Positions 1-8,938 are shown, counted from the first letter of the stretch. The stretch: 64,000 bases of DNA from Eudoraea sp963704895 (GCA_963704895.1 CAVPID010000002.1:806001-870000), one strand, 5' to 3'. A program made the numbers and translations. The notes: generated from the sequence alone by a model not told the origin.

Positions 1-373
1 CTCCATAGGTTGCGGGACCAAAAAACCTATTGCCACCTGCCGGAATAGATTGATGTCCACTGTAGAGCATCAAACCGGCAATTTGTTCTAAAGACATTTT
101 CCCCGCCAGGTCTTGGGCCCGCTTTTCTGCGGGTAATCGCCAATCCTCATAGGCATCCAATTTTCCATCCTTGCTCAAATCTTTAAAGGCATAGCGATCA
201 ACATTTAATAATTTCACGCCAGAATTGGGGCTATAGCCCAATGTTTTTCCGCCTTCATTTTTTACCAGAGTATAATCACCTTTGTCTTCCTCGGTAAATT
301 TCGGGCTACAAGATATAGACAGCAATACTACGGCATAACAAAATGCAATAACTGATTTTTTTTGTATATCCAT
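1..373 (-). CDS. Glycoside hydrolase family 3 (beta-glucosidase-like) lipoprotein, N-terminal part only
   Basis: Reading from an ATG at 373 toward the window edge gives 124 open residues. The start carries a lipoprotein signal (hydrophobic stretch ending LLSISC), so the enzyme is probably anchored to a membrane facing the periplasm or cell surface. The segment DAYEDWRLPAEKRAQDLAGKMS followed by an EQIAGLM block is typical of the beginning of GH3 beta-glucosidases/xylosidases. The catalytic Asp lies beyond the window. It is the last visible gene of a minus-strand series with the carboxylesterase at 396 (22 bp away), the sugar isomerase at 2046 and the Nudix regulator at 2974. The substrate cannot be told from this fragment. 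Confidence 0.82.
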   Translation of the reverse strand, partial: MDIQKKSVIAFCYAVVLLSISCSPKFTEEDKGDYTLVKNEGGKTLGYSPNSGVKLLNVDRYAFKDLSKDGKLDAYEDWRLPAEKRAQDLAGKMSLEQIAGLMLYSGHQSIPAGGNRFFGPATYG

Positions 374-395
374 GTTTTTAATATTTAAGTACTTT

Positions 396-2012
396 TTATT
401 TGTTGCTTACTAATTCGAATAAATCCTTGTCCAATTGAGGTTTTACTACGCAAGTGTTATCCAAGTGCATGGTAGCTGTATTGGTCGGAGTATATGCCGG
501 CCACTCAGGAATACCATCGTGGTTCGGATTTCCAGTTCTGGCAAAATTGATCCAGGAATTGCTAACTTTCTCCGCTAAAGCATGTGCCGCCGGACCACCA
601 CCTGTCATATTTTTACCCCTCTCGATATTGTCAAAGACGAAGGGCAATTCCATACAATGCAAGGATTTATATTTACCATCCCAAACCGGAGATTGCCATG
701 TAAAAAGATACATATAAACCGGTGCACCATCTTGAAGTTTGGATTTTTCGTTAGCCTGATCAACAGCCCCGGGACGGAACATTACGTCCACGTCAATTAA
801 GTCTTTTGGATCTGTATCATTAGGATAAGCATTTTTGACAGCCTTTAAATAGGCATCCGCCTTATCTTTGTATTGTTCCTTTATATGCTCCATTATTTGC
901 TGTTCAGAAGCTTTTACAAACCGCATATTTGCAAAAGGGGCAAATTCGTTTTTTGTTGTTCCCACTAATAAGGGTACTTCTTTGGAAAGATCAAAAGCTT
1001 CATTAGAATACAACTGATATGGCAGGTCTTCCCCATCCCGGCTAGGTCCCCAATTAAGTCCAAACCCGATTACAGGTTTACCTTCGGCCTTCATTTTTTC
1101 TTCAATCGTCTTTAGCGCTTTGGTACCAGCCGCACTTAAAATTTCAAAAGGGATGTTCTGCAGGCTATCCACCTGATTTTCATTTAATCCAAGATTGGAA
1201 ATTACCTCTGCTGTAATGGCCTGTGTTTCGTTTTTTTCCAACATTGCAGTACGGAAAGACCCGCTTTGATTGATGGCCTTATGGAAAAGACCCTTGGCTT
1301 TAGGCATAGCCATAAGCGTATTTACTTTGGCCCCACCGCCAGATTGTCCAAAAATGGTTACATTACCCGCGTCGCCTCCAAAATTTTCAACATTGTTCTT
1401 TACCCATTCGAGTGCGGCCACGATATCTATAATGCTATTATTTGCAGAATGCTTGTATTTATCCCCGTAAGCAGATAGATCTAAAAAGCCTAAAATATTC
1501 AGACGGTGGTTAATAGAAACAACCACCACGTCTCCTTTTTTACTTAAGTTTTCTCCATCAGTAGAAGGTAATTCCTGACTGGAACCAGCAGTGAAACCGC
1601 CGCCGTGGATCCAAAACAGAACCGGCCTTTTTTTACCATCGTCAATACTTGGGGTCCAGATATTGATTCGAAGGCAGTCTTCATTGGGATATCCCCAGTC
1701 ATGGTCAAAAACAAACTCAGGTTCATCCCTAACCTGTGTTGTAGGCGTCATAAGTGGCGCCACAGGCCCGTACATGGTTGAACTTCTAACACCTTCCCAG
1801 GAATCAGCTTTTGTTGGAGCCATAAAACGCTCTGCTTTGGCATAGGGGATTCCTTTATAGATATAGGTGCCATCGTGTATATACCCTCGTACTTTCCCTG
1901 ATTCTGTATTAGTCACGGCGATGTTCTCACCGGTAATGACTTCCTGGGCAGAAAGAGAAATGGTCATTAAAAACAGGACCAGGCCCATTAGATGTAGATT
2001 AATTTTTTTCAT
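396..2012 (-). CDS. Exported type-B carboxylesterase (alpha/beta hydrolase)
   Basis: A 538-residue protein of the carboxylesterase/lipase type-B family (PF00135), which hydrolyses carboxylic esters. Residues 1-22 form a signal peptide ending in SAQ. Visible landmarks are the EDCLRINIW block near 111-119, the oxyanion-hole HGGGF near 136-140, and the nucleophile elbow GQSGGG with Ser224, a variant of the usual GESAGG. The KNEF and SLHCMELPF segments carry the likely acid and His residues. Length is normal for the family. It lies between the isomerase and the GH3 gene on the same strand, which suggests it removes ester decorations from a glycoside or glycan; that role is inferred. Confidence 0.9.
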   Translation of the reverse strand: MKKINLHLMGLVLFLMTISLSAQEVITGENIAVTNTESGKVRGYIHDGTYIYKGIPYAKAERFMAPTKADSWEGVRSSTMYGPVAPLMTPTTQVRDEPEFVFDHDWGYPNEDCLRINIWTPSIDDGKKRPVLFWIHGGGFTAGSSQELPSTDGENLSKKGDVVVVSINHRLNILGFLDLSAYGDKYKHSANNSIIDIVAALEWVKNNVENFGGDAGNVTIFGQSGGGAKVNTLMAMPKAKGLFHKAINQSGSFRTAMLEKNETQAITAEVISNLGLNENQVDSLQNIPFEILSAAGTKALKTIEEKMKAEGKPVIGFGLNWGPSRDGEDLPYQLYSNEAFDLSKEVPLLVGTTKNEFAPFANMRFVKASEQQIMEHIKEQYKDKADAYLKAVKNAYPNDTDPKDLIDVDVMFRPGAVDQANEKSKLQDGAPVYMYLFTWQSPVWDGKYKSLHCMELPFVFDNIERGKNMTGGGPAAHALAEKVSNSWINFARTGNPNHDGIPEWPAYTPTNTATMHLDNTCVVKPQLDKDLFELVSNK

Positions 2013-2045
2013 TTTTCTAATATTAGTATTCCTATAAATATTGTT

Positions 2046-2924
2046 TTATTTAAATCCAATTTTTCTCAATCCTTCATGGCTTATCTTCATGGCTTCAAGT
2101 GGTTTCAGGCCATCAAAGGTCATGTCCTGTTCCACCATGTAATATTTCATGCCAGACAGTTTTTTATTTTCAAGGATACGGGCAAAATTAATATTTCCAT
2201 TACCTACCGGTGCAAACCTGCCTTGCTCATCCATGTCCTTTACATGCCAGATTTTAAAGCGTCCGGGATATTTCTCAAAATAAGCCACAGGATCTGCTCC
2301 TGCTTTGGTAACCCAATACAGGTCCATTTGAAAATTTACATATTTGGGATCGCAATGTTCCAGCAAATAATCTATAGGCACAATGCCATCGGAATCTTTT
2401 TGAAATTCAAAATCATGGTTATGGTATAGCAATTCAAGTCCGGCGGCATGGCATTTTTCACCAAGGGTATTGACTATTTCGGCAAGATTGGCTGCACCAC
2501 CTGTCATACTCATAGTTCTGGTTTCACGATCAAAATTAAATAACCCCATAGGAGGCACAGGAATTACAAAATACTTAAATCCCGCCGCTTTAACATCTGC
2601 AATCATGGCATCTGCATTCTCCATAGTTACCGTACTCTGATGGCTACTAACAGGTTTTAAGCCTAACTGATTCAATAGTTTTTTGAAATCGCCGGGTGTC
2701 ATATTGTAGAATTTACCATCCTTGTAGCCGGCGGCTTCCAAATAGCTGTATCCGGCATCTGACACTGCTTGTAAAGTAGTCTGGGCATCCAACTCCATGG
2801 CATCCCTTACAGTGTATAGTGCTAAACCTCCAAATTTTTCTTGTGCATTAACCATAAACGTCCCGGACAAAAGAAAAACGGAGAATAGGAGTTTTAAGGT
2901 TGTTTTAGTCTTTAATTTTTTCAT
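2046..2924 (-). CDS. Exported sugar phosphate isomerase/epimerase-like TIM-barrel protein
   Basis: A 292-residue member of the xylose isomerase-like/AP endonuclease 2 TIM-barrel family (PF01261). Likely metal-site residues are in the HNHDFEF block (about 168-174), Asp201, His227 in the WHVKD block and Glu265. Residues 1-28 are a clear signal peptide (ending VNAQ), so despite the family name it works outside the cytoplasm, where sugar phosphates are not expected. Periplasmic members in Bacteroidota are often linked to keto-sugar or glycoside processing. It follows the Nudix regulator by 49 bp and precedes the esterase by 33 bp, consistent with an operon. A paralogue begins at the far end of this window (63553). 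Confidence 0.88.
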   Translation of the reverse strand: MKKLKTKTTLKLLFSVFLLSGTFMVNAQEKFGGLALYTVRDAMELDAQTTLQAVSDAGYSYLEAAGYKDGKFYNMTPGDFKKLLNQLGLKPVSSHQSTVTMENADAMIADVKAAGFKYFVIPVPPMGLFNFDRETRTMSMTGGAANLAEIVNTLGEKCHAAGLELLYHNHDFEFQKDSDGIVPIDYLLEHCDPKYVNFQMDLYWVTKAGADPVAYFEKYPGRFKIWHVKDMDEQGRFAPVGNGNINFARILENKKLSGMKYYMVEQDMTFDGLKPLEAMKISHEGLRKIGFK

Positions 2925-2973
2925 TGTTGTTTTTTAATATTCGTTATGATGCTATATAATTATATTCATTCTG

Positions 2974-3690
2974 TTAATTGAAACTGTACAAATAAGGTGC
3001 TTTATGAGCTTTACCCTGAAATAGTTTTTCATGACGTTGCAGAATATCCATTGCCAGCATTTTGCGTTGAAAACTGGTTCGACGCAGTTTTTCTCCTAAA
3101 ATAGCTTCGTATACCTGCTGCAATTGCTTCATGGTAAATTTAGGAGGCAACAGATTCATGCTTATTAATTTTCTATCCAGATTAACTCTGAGTACTTGCA
3201 GTGCTTTTTCCACGATTTCCTGATGATCCATCATTAAGGGAGGCAGTTCATCAATGGCATACCAATTAATACTGTCGGAAAGTGCATCGGGTTTTGGATT
3301 TACTTCATCATAATTGATTAAAGCGTAATAAGCCACTGAAATAAAGCGGTCGAACATCCAGTAGTTCTCTTTCACTTCAAAATTATTTTCCGTTAAAATT
3401 TTTCTCATCGTCTTAGGTGCCGACCGTGAAATAGTACCAAACGTATGAAACTGTTCCAAATAAATATTATCCAATCCGGTTCGTTCCCTTAGACCCCTTT
3501 GTACGGCATCATCCAAGTTTTCAGTTCGCTTTACGAAGCCACCCGGGAGGGCGAAGAAATTCGTATTGTGGTACTCCAGAACCAGTATTTTTAATTGCTC
3601 CCCATTAAATCCAAAGATGACCGAATCATAGGCCAGATGAGGTATATAATCCTTACCGTCAAGCAGTTTCCTTTTTTTGTTCTCTATCAA
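2974..3690 (-). CDS. Nudix-domain transcription regulator (NrtR/AraR-like)
   Basis: 238 residues: an N-terminal Nudix-hydrolase domain (about 15-150) and a C-terminal winged-helix domain (about 170-238, with the MKQLQQVYEAILG and SFQRKML segments), the architecture of the NrtR family. The Nudix box at 51-73 keeps Glu57 and Glu69 but reads RGLRER where catalytic members have REUxEE, so two metal-binding Glu are lost and hydrolysis is unlikely. Such proteins act as ligand-responsive repressors; in Bacteroides one controls arabinose use. The frame is closed upstream by TAA and has no early ATG, so TTG at 3690 is the start. It heads the sugar/esterase gene series and is divergent from the esterase at 3787. 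Confidence 0.85.
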   Translation of the reverse strand: MIENKKRKLLDGKDYIPHLAYDSVIFGFNGEQLKILVLEYHNTNFFALPGGFVKRTENLDDAVQRGLRERTGLDNIYLEQFHTFGTISRSAPKTMRKILTENNFEVKENYWMFDRFISVAYYALINYDEVNPKPDALSDSINWYAIDELPPLMMDHQEIVEKALQVLRVNLDRKLISMNLLPPKFTMKQLQQVYEAILGEKLRRTSFQRKMLAMDILQRHEKLFQGKAHKAPYLYSFN

Positions 3691-3737
3691 GAATTAAAAT
3701 TTATCCAAATAAATGATAAAATATCAAGAAAAAAAAG

Positions 3738-3766
3738 TATTATTGTAACAAAATGAGACAATAATA
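3738..3766. promoter_or_regulatory. Candidate operator: perfect 9-bp inverted repeat
   Basis: TATTATTGT (3738-3746) and its exact reverse complement ACAATAATA (3758-3766) are separated by 11 bases, in the 96-bp gap between the divergent Nudix regulator (2974) and carboxylesterase (3787). The size and symmetry fit a dimeric winged-helix repressor, and the position would let it control both directions. A smaller palindrome (TGATA-AAA-TATCA, 3714-3726) lies nearer the regulator. The link to this regulator is inferred from position. Confidence 0.5.
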
Positions 3767-3786
3767 AAACTTTAACATTATATCCA

Positions 3787-5418
3787 ATGAAAACAGCCTT
3801 GATTTTTTCTATTTTTTTGATACTTATAGGTTCTGTTAGTGTAGCTCAGAATGATAATGCCTTTCCCGTTAAGGTGCAGGTTGAAAACGGGATTATTGAA
3901 GGTAATTATGATACGCACACAGGTATTCAAACTTATTTTGGAGTTCCTTTTGCCAAACCACCGATAGGTGATTTGCGGTGGAAGGCACCACAACCTTTGG
4001 ACAATTGGGAGGGCGTAAAGAAAACCAAGGAATTTGGGCCGCGTCCCATGCAAACACTGGTATTTGGTGATATGAAATCGCGCTCAAAGGGTCTTAGCGA
4101 AGATTGCCTTTATTTAAACATTTGGACACCTGCTACCAGAAATACCAAAGACCTGCCCGTATTGGTTTATTTCTTTGGCGGTGGAAATGTTGCAGGTGAT
4201 GCCTCAGAATATCGGTATGATGGGGAGAGTATGGCGAAAAAAGGGATGGTTGTGGTTACCACAAATTACCGATTGAATATTTTTGGGTTCTTTGCGCACC
4301 CGGAACTAAGTGCTGAAGCACCCTACGGAGCTTCAGGAAACTATGGATTGCTGGATCAAAATGCCGCCTTGAAATGGGTGCACAAGAACATTGCTGCCTT
4401 CGGGGGTAATCCCAATAAAATTACTATCGCAGGAGAATCGGCCGGATCCATTGGGGTAAGCCAACAGATGGCCTCGCCGCTTTCCAAAAATTTGATTGCC
4501 GGTGCTATTGGGGAAAGCGGAGCAGGAATTAAGCCAACAATGGCTCCGGTATCTTTGAAGGAAGCCGAAAATACTGGATTAGAATTTGCCGAAAAAGCGG
4601 GATACCCCAGCCTGGCCCAATTAAGAAAACTAAGTACAAGAGAGGTTTATGAATTATACAATGAATCCAAAAGGTTCGGTTTTCCTGCCGTAATCGATGG
4701 CTATTTCTTGCCAAAATCCCTACCCGAAATATTTGAAAGCAAACAACAGGCTATGGTGCCTTTATTATTGGGATGGAATTCTGCTGAAATTCCGGGGATG
4801 GCTTTTATGCAGGGGCAACCCTATACTGAGGAAAATTATTTAGCAAAGGTTAAAGAAGCATATCCGGAAACGCATGATGAGGTTTTAAAACTATATCCTC
4901 ATGGTTCAGTGCAGGAAATAGAAAGATCTGCGACAGACCTGGCCTCGGATCGATTTATAGCTTACAGTACCTGGAAATGGTTTGATCTGCACAGAAAGAA
5001 CAGCGATCAAAAAGTTTACCGCTATCAGTATAGTAAATTGCGTCCCCCTTTAAAGGATAAGACCCTTACTTCAGGTTTAGCGGGGGGTACGGTAAAAAAA
5101 GATTCCGATGCCCCGGTAAAGCCGGAAGCCATTGGAGCTCCGCATGCCTGTGAAATTGAATATTGCATGGGAAACTTACATTTGGTAGACGACTATGTCT
5201 GGACAGAAGATGATTTTAAAGTTTCTGAAACTATGCAAAATTATTTTGCGAATTTCATCAAGACAGGGAATCCAAATGGGGAAAATCTGCCCGAGTGGCC
5301 CTCTTCAGAAGCTAATGATACCAACCCGCCGATAATGATTATTAATACAGAAAGTGTTGCCAAAAACGCCAGCAATGATGCTCGTTATGAATTTTTGGAT
5401 AAGACTTATGGAAATTGA
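3787..5418 (+). CDS. Exported type-B carboxylesterase
   Basis: A 543-residue PF00135 carboxylesterase with a signal peptide (1-20, ending SVA). The nucleophile elbow is the standard GESAGS with Ser218, the SEDCLYLNIW block is at 104-113, the oxyanion loop is FFGGGN (129-134), and the GAPHACEIEY block holds the likely catalytic His. It is a paralogue of the esterase at 396, with clearly different loops. It is transcribed away from the Nudix regulator with a candidate operator in its upstream region and ends before a strong terminator at 5461, so it is probably a single-gene unit controlled with the glycoside locus. Substrate is unknown. Confidence 0.9.
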   Translation: MKTALIFSIFLILIGSVSVAQNDNAFPVKVQVENGIIEGNYDTHTGIQTYFGVPFAKPPIGDLRWKAPQPLDNWEGVKKTKEFGPRPMQTLVFGDMKSRSKGLSEDCLYLNIWTPATRNTKDLPVLVYFFGGGNVAGDASEYRYDGESMAKKGMVVVTTNYRLNIFGFFAHPELSAEAPYGASGNYGLLDQNAALKWVHKNIAAFGGNPNKITIAGESAGSIGVSQQMASPLSKNLIAGAIGESGAGIKPTMAPVSLKEAENTGLEFAEKAGYPSLAQLRKLSTREVYELYNESKRFGFPAVIDGYFLPKSLPEIFESKQQAMVPLLLGWNSAEIPGMAFMQGQPYTEENYLAKVKEAYPETHDEVLKLYPHGSVQEIERSATDLASDRFIAYSTWKWFDLHRKNSDQKVYRYQYSKLRPPLKDKTLTSGLAGGTVKKDSDAPVKPEAIGAPHACEIEYCMGNLHLVDDYVWTEDDFKVSETMQNYFANFIKTGNPNGENLPEWPSSEANDTNPPIMIINTESVAKNASNDARYEFLDKTYGN

Positions 5419-5460
5419 GAAGGTAGGTTAGAAGATCTGAAATCAAACAATAAAAAACAA

Positions 5461-5486
5461 AAAACCTGCCATCCGGCAGGTTTTTT
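5461..5486. terminator. Rho-independent terminator, probably bidirectional
   Basis: AAAACCTGCC (5461-5470), loop ATCC, GGCAGGTTTT (5475-5484), then further T; a run of A precedes it. It sits between the convergent esterase (ends 5418) and dienelactone hydrolase (ends 5549). Confidence 0.85.
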
Positions 5487-5548
5487 ATCTTAACTATTGA
5501 TTTTAAAGAGCCCTCATTTGGCAGTGCTCATATATAAATAGTCTGCCT

Positions 5549-6433
5549 TTACTTTAGGTTTTTATTAAAAAAATCAATGGTACGTTTCCAGGCCAATTCG
5601 GCCGCTTCTTTGTCATAGCGCGGCGTAGTTGTATTGTGAAAACCATGATTTACATCAGGATAGATATAGGCCTCATATTCCTTGTTATTTGATTTTAATG
5701 CCTCTTCATAAGCTGGCCAGCCTTCATTAACTCTTGTATCCAATCCGGCGTATTGCAACATTAAAGGCGCATTTATTTTATCGATATCTTCTTTAGGCTG
5801 TCCACCGTAAAAAGGTACGGCTGCTGAGAGTCCAGGAACTTTCACGGCCATCATATTTGAAATCCATCCGCCAAAGCAAAAACCAACTACCCCAATTTTA
5901 CCATTGCATCCCTCGTGGGCTTTTAAGAATTCATAGGCGGCAATAAAATCTTCAAGCATTTCATATCGGTCACGTTCTCGCTGCATTTCCCGGCCTTTAT
6001 CGTCATTACCCGGATATCCGCCAAGAGGTGTAAGTGCATCTGGTGCCAGAGTTATGAAACCTTCCAAAGCTGCCATTCTCGCCGTGTCTTCAATATAGGG
6101 GTTCAGCCCCCTGTTTTCGTGTACTACAACAATGCCAGGCAATTTTCCTTTAGCATCCTTGGGCTTAGAGAGAAGCCCCTTAATGGTTCCACCACCTTTG
6201 GAAGATTCATAATTAATATATTCCGATTCCAACCTGGGATCATTGGGTGGTACCAGCATGGTATCCTTGTAATTGGGCATCATAAAGCTCATAAGAGATG
6301 AAATAGTGATACCACCTACGGCATAAAGAGATAGTCTTTCAATAAATTCGCGTCTCTGTAATTTGTTATGTGCATAATCATCATAGAGGTCAAAGACTTC
6401 CTGTTTAATATCTTCTTTTTTAAGTTTTTTCAT
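5549..6433 (-). CDS. Dienelactone hydrolase family protein with Tat-like leader
   Basis: 294 residues of the dienelactone hydrolase family (PF01738). The expected Cys-Asp-His triad is visible: Cys186 in GFCFGG, Asp232 in GLDTRVN, His263 in VNHGFHN; Glu105 in HENRG matches the conserved Glu of the family. Residues 26-50 read QRREFI followed by a hydrophobic stretch, resembling a Tat signal or anchor preceded by a cytosolic extension. It follows the response regulator gene by 14 bp and is presumably the last gene of the kinase-regulator operon, so the two-component system probably controls it directly. The natural substrate is unknown. Confidence 0.88.
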   Translation of the reverse strand: MKKLKKEDIKQEVFDLYDDYAHNKLQRREFIERLSLYAVGGITISSLMSFMMPNYKDTMLVPPNDPRLESEYINYESSKGGGTIKGLLSKPKDAKGKLPGIVVVHENRGLNPYIEDTARMAALEGFITLAPDALTPLGGYPGNDDKGREMQRERDRYEMLEDFIAAYEFLKAHEGCNGKIGVVGFCFGGWISNMMAVKVPGLSAAVPFYGGQPKEDIDKINAPLMLQYAGLDTRVNEGWPAYEEALKSNNKEYEAYIYPDVNHGFHNTTTPRYDKEAAELAWKRTIDFFNKNLK

Positions 6434-6447
6434 AATAGTATTTTTAT

Positions 6448-7152
6448 TTACTGCAATAGACTTTTCATAAAATTTTCTTTAAAAGCACGTCCAATAGGAG
6501 CTTTAATACTTCCAATCAAATAGACCTGGTTTCCGATTATTTTTTCAATTTTTGAGGTATTTATAATAAAAGACTTATGCGTTCTAAAGAAGTGTTTTTG
6601 ATTTAAATTTTGTTCCCAAAAACGAAGGGGTTCTGAAGATAAGTATTTTTTCTCAGAGGTTATAATTTCTGTATAATCCGCATCAGATTTAATATAAATA
6701 ATATCCTTGACGGCGATTTTTATATGTTCATATCCTGACTTGATAAAAATTTCTTTGCGATTTTCCTGATTACTAGAATGTGTTTCTTCCGAATGTTTTA
6801 CACCATTACTTGAAGGTATTTTGGAGACTGCTTTTACAAAACGCTGGAAAGAAAAAGGTTTTAATAAATAATCAACCACATTTAATTCATAACTCTCCAG
6901 GGCATAATCTGAAAAGGCAGTTGTTAATATGACATAAGGTGGATTTGGCATTGTTCTCAAAAAATCTATCCCTGAAATTTTTGGCAAATGAATGTCCAGG
7001 AACATAAGATCCACAGAATTGGATTTTAAAAATTCCATGGCTTGAATGGCATCTGAAAAAACTCCTTTGAGCTGCAAGGAGCCTATATCCTCTATAAATT
7101 TTTTAAGGATACGCTGAGCTGGAGGCTGATCTTCAATAATTATACAATTCAT
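6448..7152 (-). CDS. LytTR-family response regulator
   Basis: 234 residues: a receiver domain (1-115) with acidic pocket E7/D8, phospho-acceptor Asp53 in FLDIHLP and the conserved Lys in LLKPFS, then a LytTR DNA-binding domain (about 135-234) with the RTHKSFIIN block. It overlaps the sensor kinase gene by 4 bp (ATGA-type coupling) and is followed by dienelactone hydrolase. LytTR domains bind pairs of roughly 10-bp direct repeats one double-helical-turn-pair apart; three such pairs occur at 8229-8259, 8285-8315 and 9047-9077 and are probably its targets, including autoregulation. Confidence 0.92.
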   Translation of the reverse strand: MNCIIIEDQPPAQRILKKFIEDIGSLQLKGVFSDAIQAMEFLKSNSVDLMFLDIHLPKISGIDFLRTMPNPPYVILTTAFSDYALESYELNVVDYLLKPFSFQRFVKAVSKIPSSNGVKHSEETHSSNQENRKEIFIKSGYEHIKIAVKDIIYIKSDADYTEIITSEKKYLSSEPLRFWEQNLNQKHFFRTHKSFIINTSKIEKIIGNQVYLIGSIKAPIGRAFKENFMKSLLQ

Positions 7153-8177
7153 TTCAAACTTATTTTCTGCAACTCCATCTTCAAATTAACTTCAAATTGA
7201 TCTGAGGATTCTTTAATTTTTAATTCATGCGCTTTGGGGTATAGCAATTGCAATCGTTTTTTTACATTTTCCAACCCAATACCTTTGGTTAGATTTTCGG
7301 AAGTGGATACAGGCTGAAAATTGTTCTTACAATTAAAGAATAAGGTGTTTCCTTCCATTTTAATCTCAATATCTATGATAATATTACTGGACTGACCTGA
7401 CTGACTATGTTTAAAGGCATTTTCGATGAAGACCAGGAGGATTAACGGGGCTATTTGATAACCAGTTGCAATATTTATTGCTTTAAAATTGACTTTTCCC
7501 CTTTCCTCAATCTGTAGCTCATTTAATTGTGTGAAATTTTCCAGTTGTTCAATTTCTTTAGATAAGGGGACAAATCTTTCTTTACATTCATAGAGCATAT
7601 AGCGTAGGACAGAACTTAATTCCAAAATTATGGCAGGAGTTTTAGGAGAAAGTTCTATAGCGTACGAATACAGATTATTTAGGTTATTGAATAAAAAGTG
7701 TGGATTTATCTGAGACTTTAAAAATTGAAGCTCACTTTCCTGAATAGATGTTTTCAATTTTTCCAATTCACGTTGTTTACCTATTGCATCCCATGCAAAT
7801 TTAAATCCCGATAAGATTGCGATTATAGGGAGAACGTCAAAAATGGCATAGTATATTCCAGGAACTATCGCTGCTCTTCGGGTACCCGGATAAAATACGA
7901 CTTCCAATAATTCTTCTATCACAATTACGAGTAAAAGAACCAAAATGACCATACCAAAAAAATGCCAATATTCCTTTTTATATAAGAACTTAGGCATCAA
8001 AAAGTAAGTGATAAATACTGATGCACAAGCATAGACTAAAAAGAAAATCACCTGTGCCAGGGTAATACCCGGATCATTCCTGTCAAAGGAATAGAAGAGA
8101 AGTACCAATAGATATAATACAAATTGAAAGAAGAGTTCTTGCCAACCTATATTTGAAGTTATCTTATTCATAATCAT
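7149..8177 (-). CDS. PF06580-type sensor histidine kinase (LytS/YehU-like)
   Basis: 342 residues. Four hydrophobic segments occupy about residues 12-32, 42-62, 74-95 and 108-128 without a recognisable extracellular domain. The His_kinase domain follows, with phospho-acceptor His160 in QINPHFLFNNL, an N-box in FIENAFKHS and a GIGLENVKKRL G-box. This is the typical partner of LytTR regulators. The start is ATG 8177; ATG 8171 is an alternative. A good promoter ends only about 11 bp upstream, so the leader is very short. The input signal cannot be deduced from sequence, since most of the sensor lies within the membrane. Confidence 0.92.
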   Translation of the reverse strand: MIMNKITSNIGWQELFFQFVLYLLVLLFYSFDRNDPGITLAQVIFFLVYACASVFITYFLMPKFLYKKEYWHFFGMVILVLLLVIVIEELLEVVFYPGTRRAAIVPGIYYAIFDVLPIIAILSGFKFAWDAIGKQRELEKLKTSIQESELQFLKSQINPHFLFNNLNNLYSYAIELSPKTPAIILELSSVLRYMLYECKERFVPLSKEIEQLENFTQLNELQIEERGKVNFKAINIATGYQIAPLILLVFIENAFKHSQSGQSSNIIIDIEIKMEGNTLFFNCKNNFQPVSTSENLTKGIGLENVKKRLQLLYPKAHELKIKESSDQFEVNLKMELQKISLK

Positions 8178-8187
8178 GCTAATACTG

Positions 8188-8216
8188 CAAATCTAAACTA
8201 ATAGATGCATTTCCAA
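8188..8216 (-). promoter_or_regulatory. Bacteroidota-type promoter of the kinase operon
   Basis: On the minus strand TTG (8216-8214), an 18-base spacer, and TAGATTTG (8195-8188), a full match to the TAnnTTTG -7 consensus. The predicted transcript starts a few bases before the ATG at 8177. The proximal repeat of the LytTR pair ends 12 bp upstream of the TTG. Confidence 0.62.
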
Positions 8217-8228
8217 AAATGGTCGGAT

Positions 8229-8259
8229 GTGAACGGCAGAAACATACCCGTTAACGACA
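8229..8259 (-). promoter_or_regulatory. LytTR direct-repeat pair A (kinase operon)
   Basis: Read on the minus strand: TGTCGTTAAC (8259-8250), 11 bases, TGCCGTTCAC (8238-8229). The period is exactly 21 bp, as in AgrA-type LytTR sites. It lies immediately upstream of the promoter at 8188-8216, an activator position. Confidence 0.68.
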
Positions 8260-8284
8260 ATTTTTCTACTTTAAGATTAAAGCT

Positions 8285-8315
8285 AACAGTTCACTGGAAA
8301 TCTTATGTCGTTCAC
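8285..8315 (+). promoter_or_regulatory. LytTR direct-repeat pair B (PepSY-like gene)
   Basis: AACAGTTCAC (8285-8294), 11 bases, TGTCGTTCAC (8306-8315); period 21 bp, orientation toward the plus-strand gene at 8429. A weak promoter follows with the same geometry: TTC at 8329-8331, 17-base spacer, GATCTTTG (8349-8356), one mismatch to TAnnTTTG. A weak -33 box fits an activator-dependent promoter. Confidence 0.65.
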
Positions 8316-8428
8316 AGTAGAATTTTTCTTCAGCATTATTTGTAAACAGATCTTTGAATCAGGAAAATTACATCTTAACAGGTGATTTATATATACGGAG
8401 ATATTAATTTTTAAAAGTCATTTTTATT

Positions 8429-8938
8429 ATGGGAAGAAAAACAGAACAGAACATGCGTACTTATCACAGGTATTTGGGGTTCTTTTTAGCAGGTATTATG
8501 GCGGTTTACGCCATTAGTGGTATAGTATTGACATTTAGAAATACCGACTTCTTAAAAAAGGAGGTACAGATAGAGAAAAAGCTGGGGATTGGCTTGGAAG
8601 CCGAGGCCCTTGGTTCAGCCCTGGGTAAGAGAGGTTTTAAAATAGAGAAGCAAGAAGGTGACATTGTTTACTTTAAAGGAGGTACTTATAATAAAATTAC
8701 CGGACAATCTAGTTATACCGAAATGAAGATGCCTGTTATTTTGGACAATATGAACAATTTGCATAAGATGCATTCCGGGCACCCATTGTATTGGCTGAAT
8801 ATCATTTTCGGAATCGCACTATTGTTCTTCTCCGTTTCCGCTTTTTGGATGTTCAGACCCAAAACGCCGATATTCAAAAAGGGACTCTACTTTGCATTGG
8901 GAGGCATGTTACTTACGGTGATTTTACTTTTTGTGTAA
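8429..8938 (+). CDS. PepSY-TM-like small membrane protein
   Basis: 169 residues. The N-terminal TYHRYLGFFLAGIMAVYAISG segment (about 11-33) matches the first membrane helix of PepSY-associated transmembrane proteins. A soluble middle section (about 38-100) is followed by the HKMHSGHPLYW block, which has three His within about ten residues, and two more membrane helices (about 120-142 and 150-168). It is much shorter than full PepSY-TM reductase-like proteins, but seems complete. It stands alone between two LytTR repeat pairs and is probably induced by the neighbouring two-component system. Some relatives handle iron or electron transfer; the function here is unknown. Confidence 0.72.
   Translation: MGRKTEQNMRTYHRYLGFFLAGIMAVYAISGIVLTFRNTDFLKKEVQIEKKLGIGLEAEALGSALGKRGFKIEKQEGDIVYFKGGTYNKITGQSSYTEMKMPVILDNMNNLHKMHSGHPLYWLNIIFGIALLFFSVSAFWMFRPKTPIFKKGLYFALGGMLLTVILLFV

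Noticed and set aside
454..1845. Several plus-strand frames opposite the first carboxylesterase
   Set aside because: They are antisense shadows of a well-supported esterase and share its codon phase.
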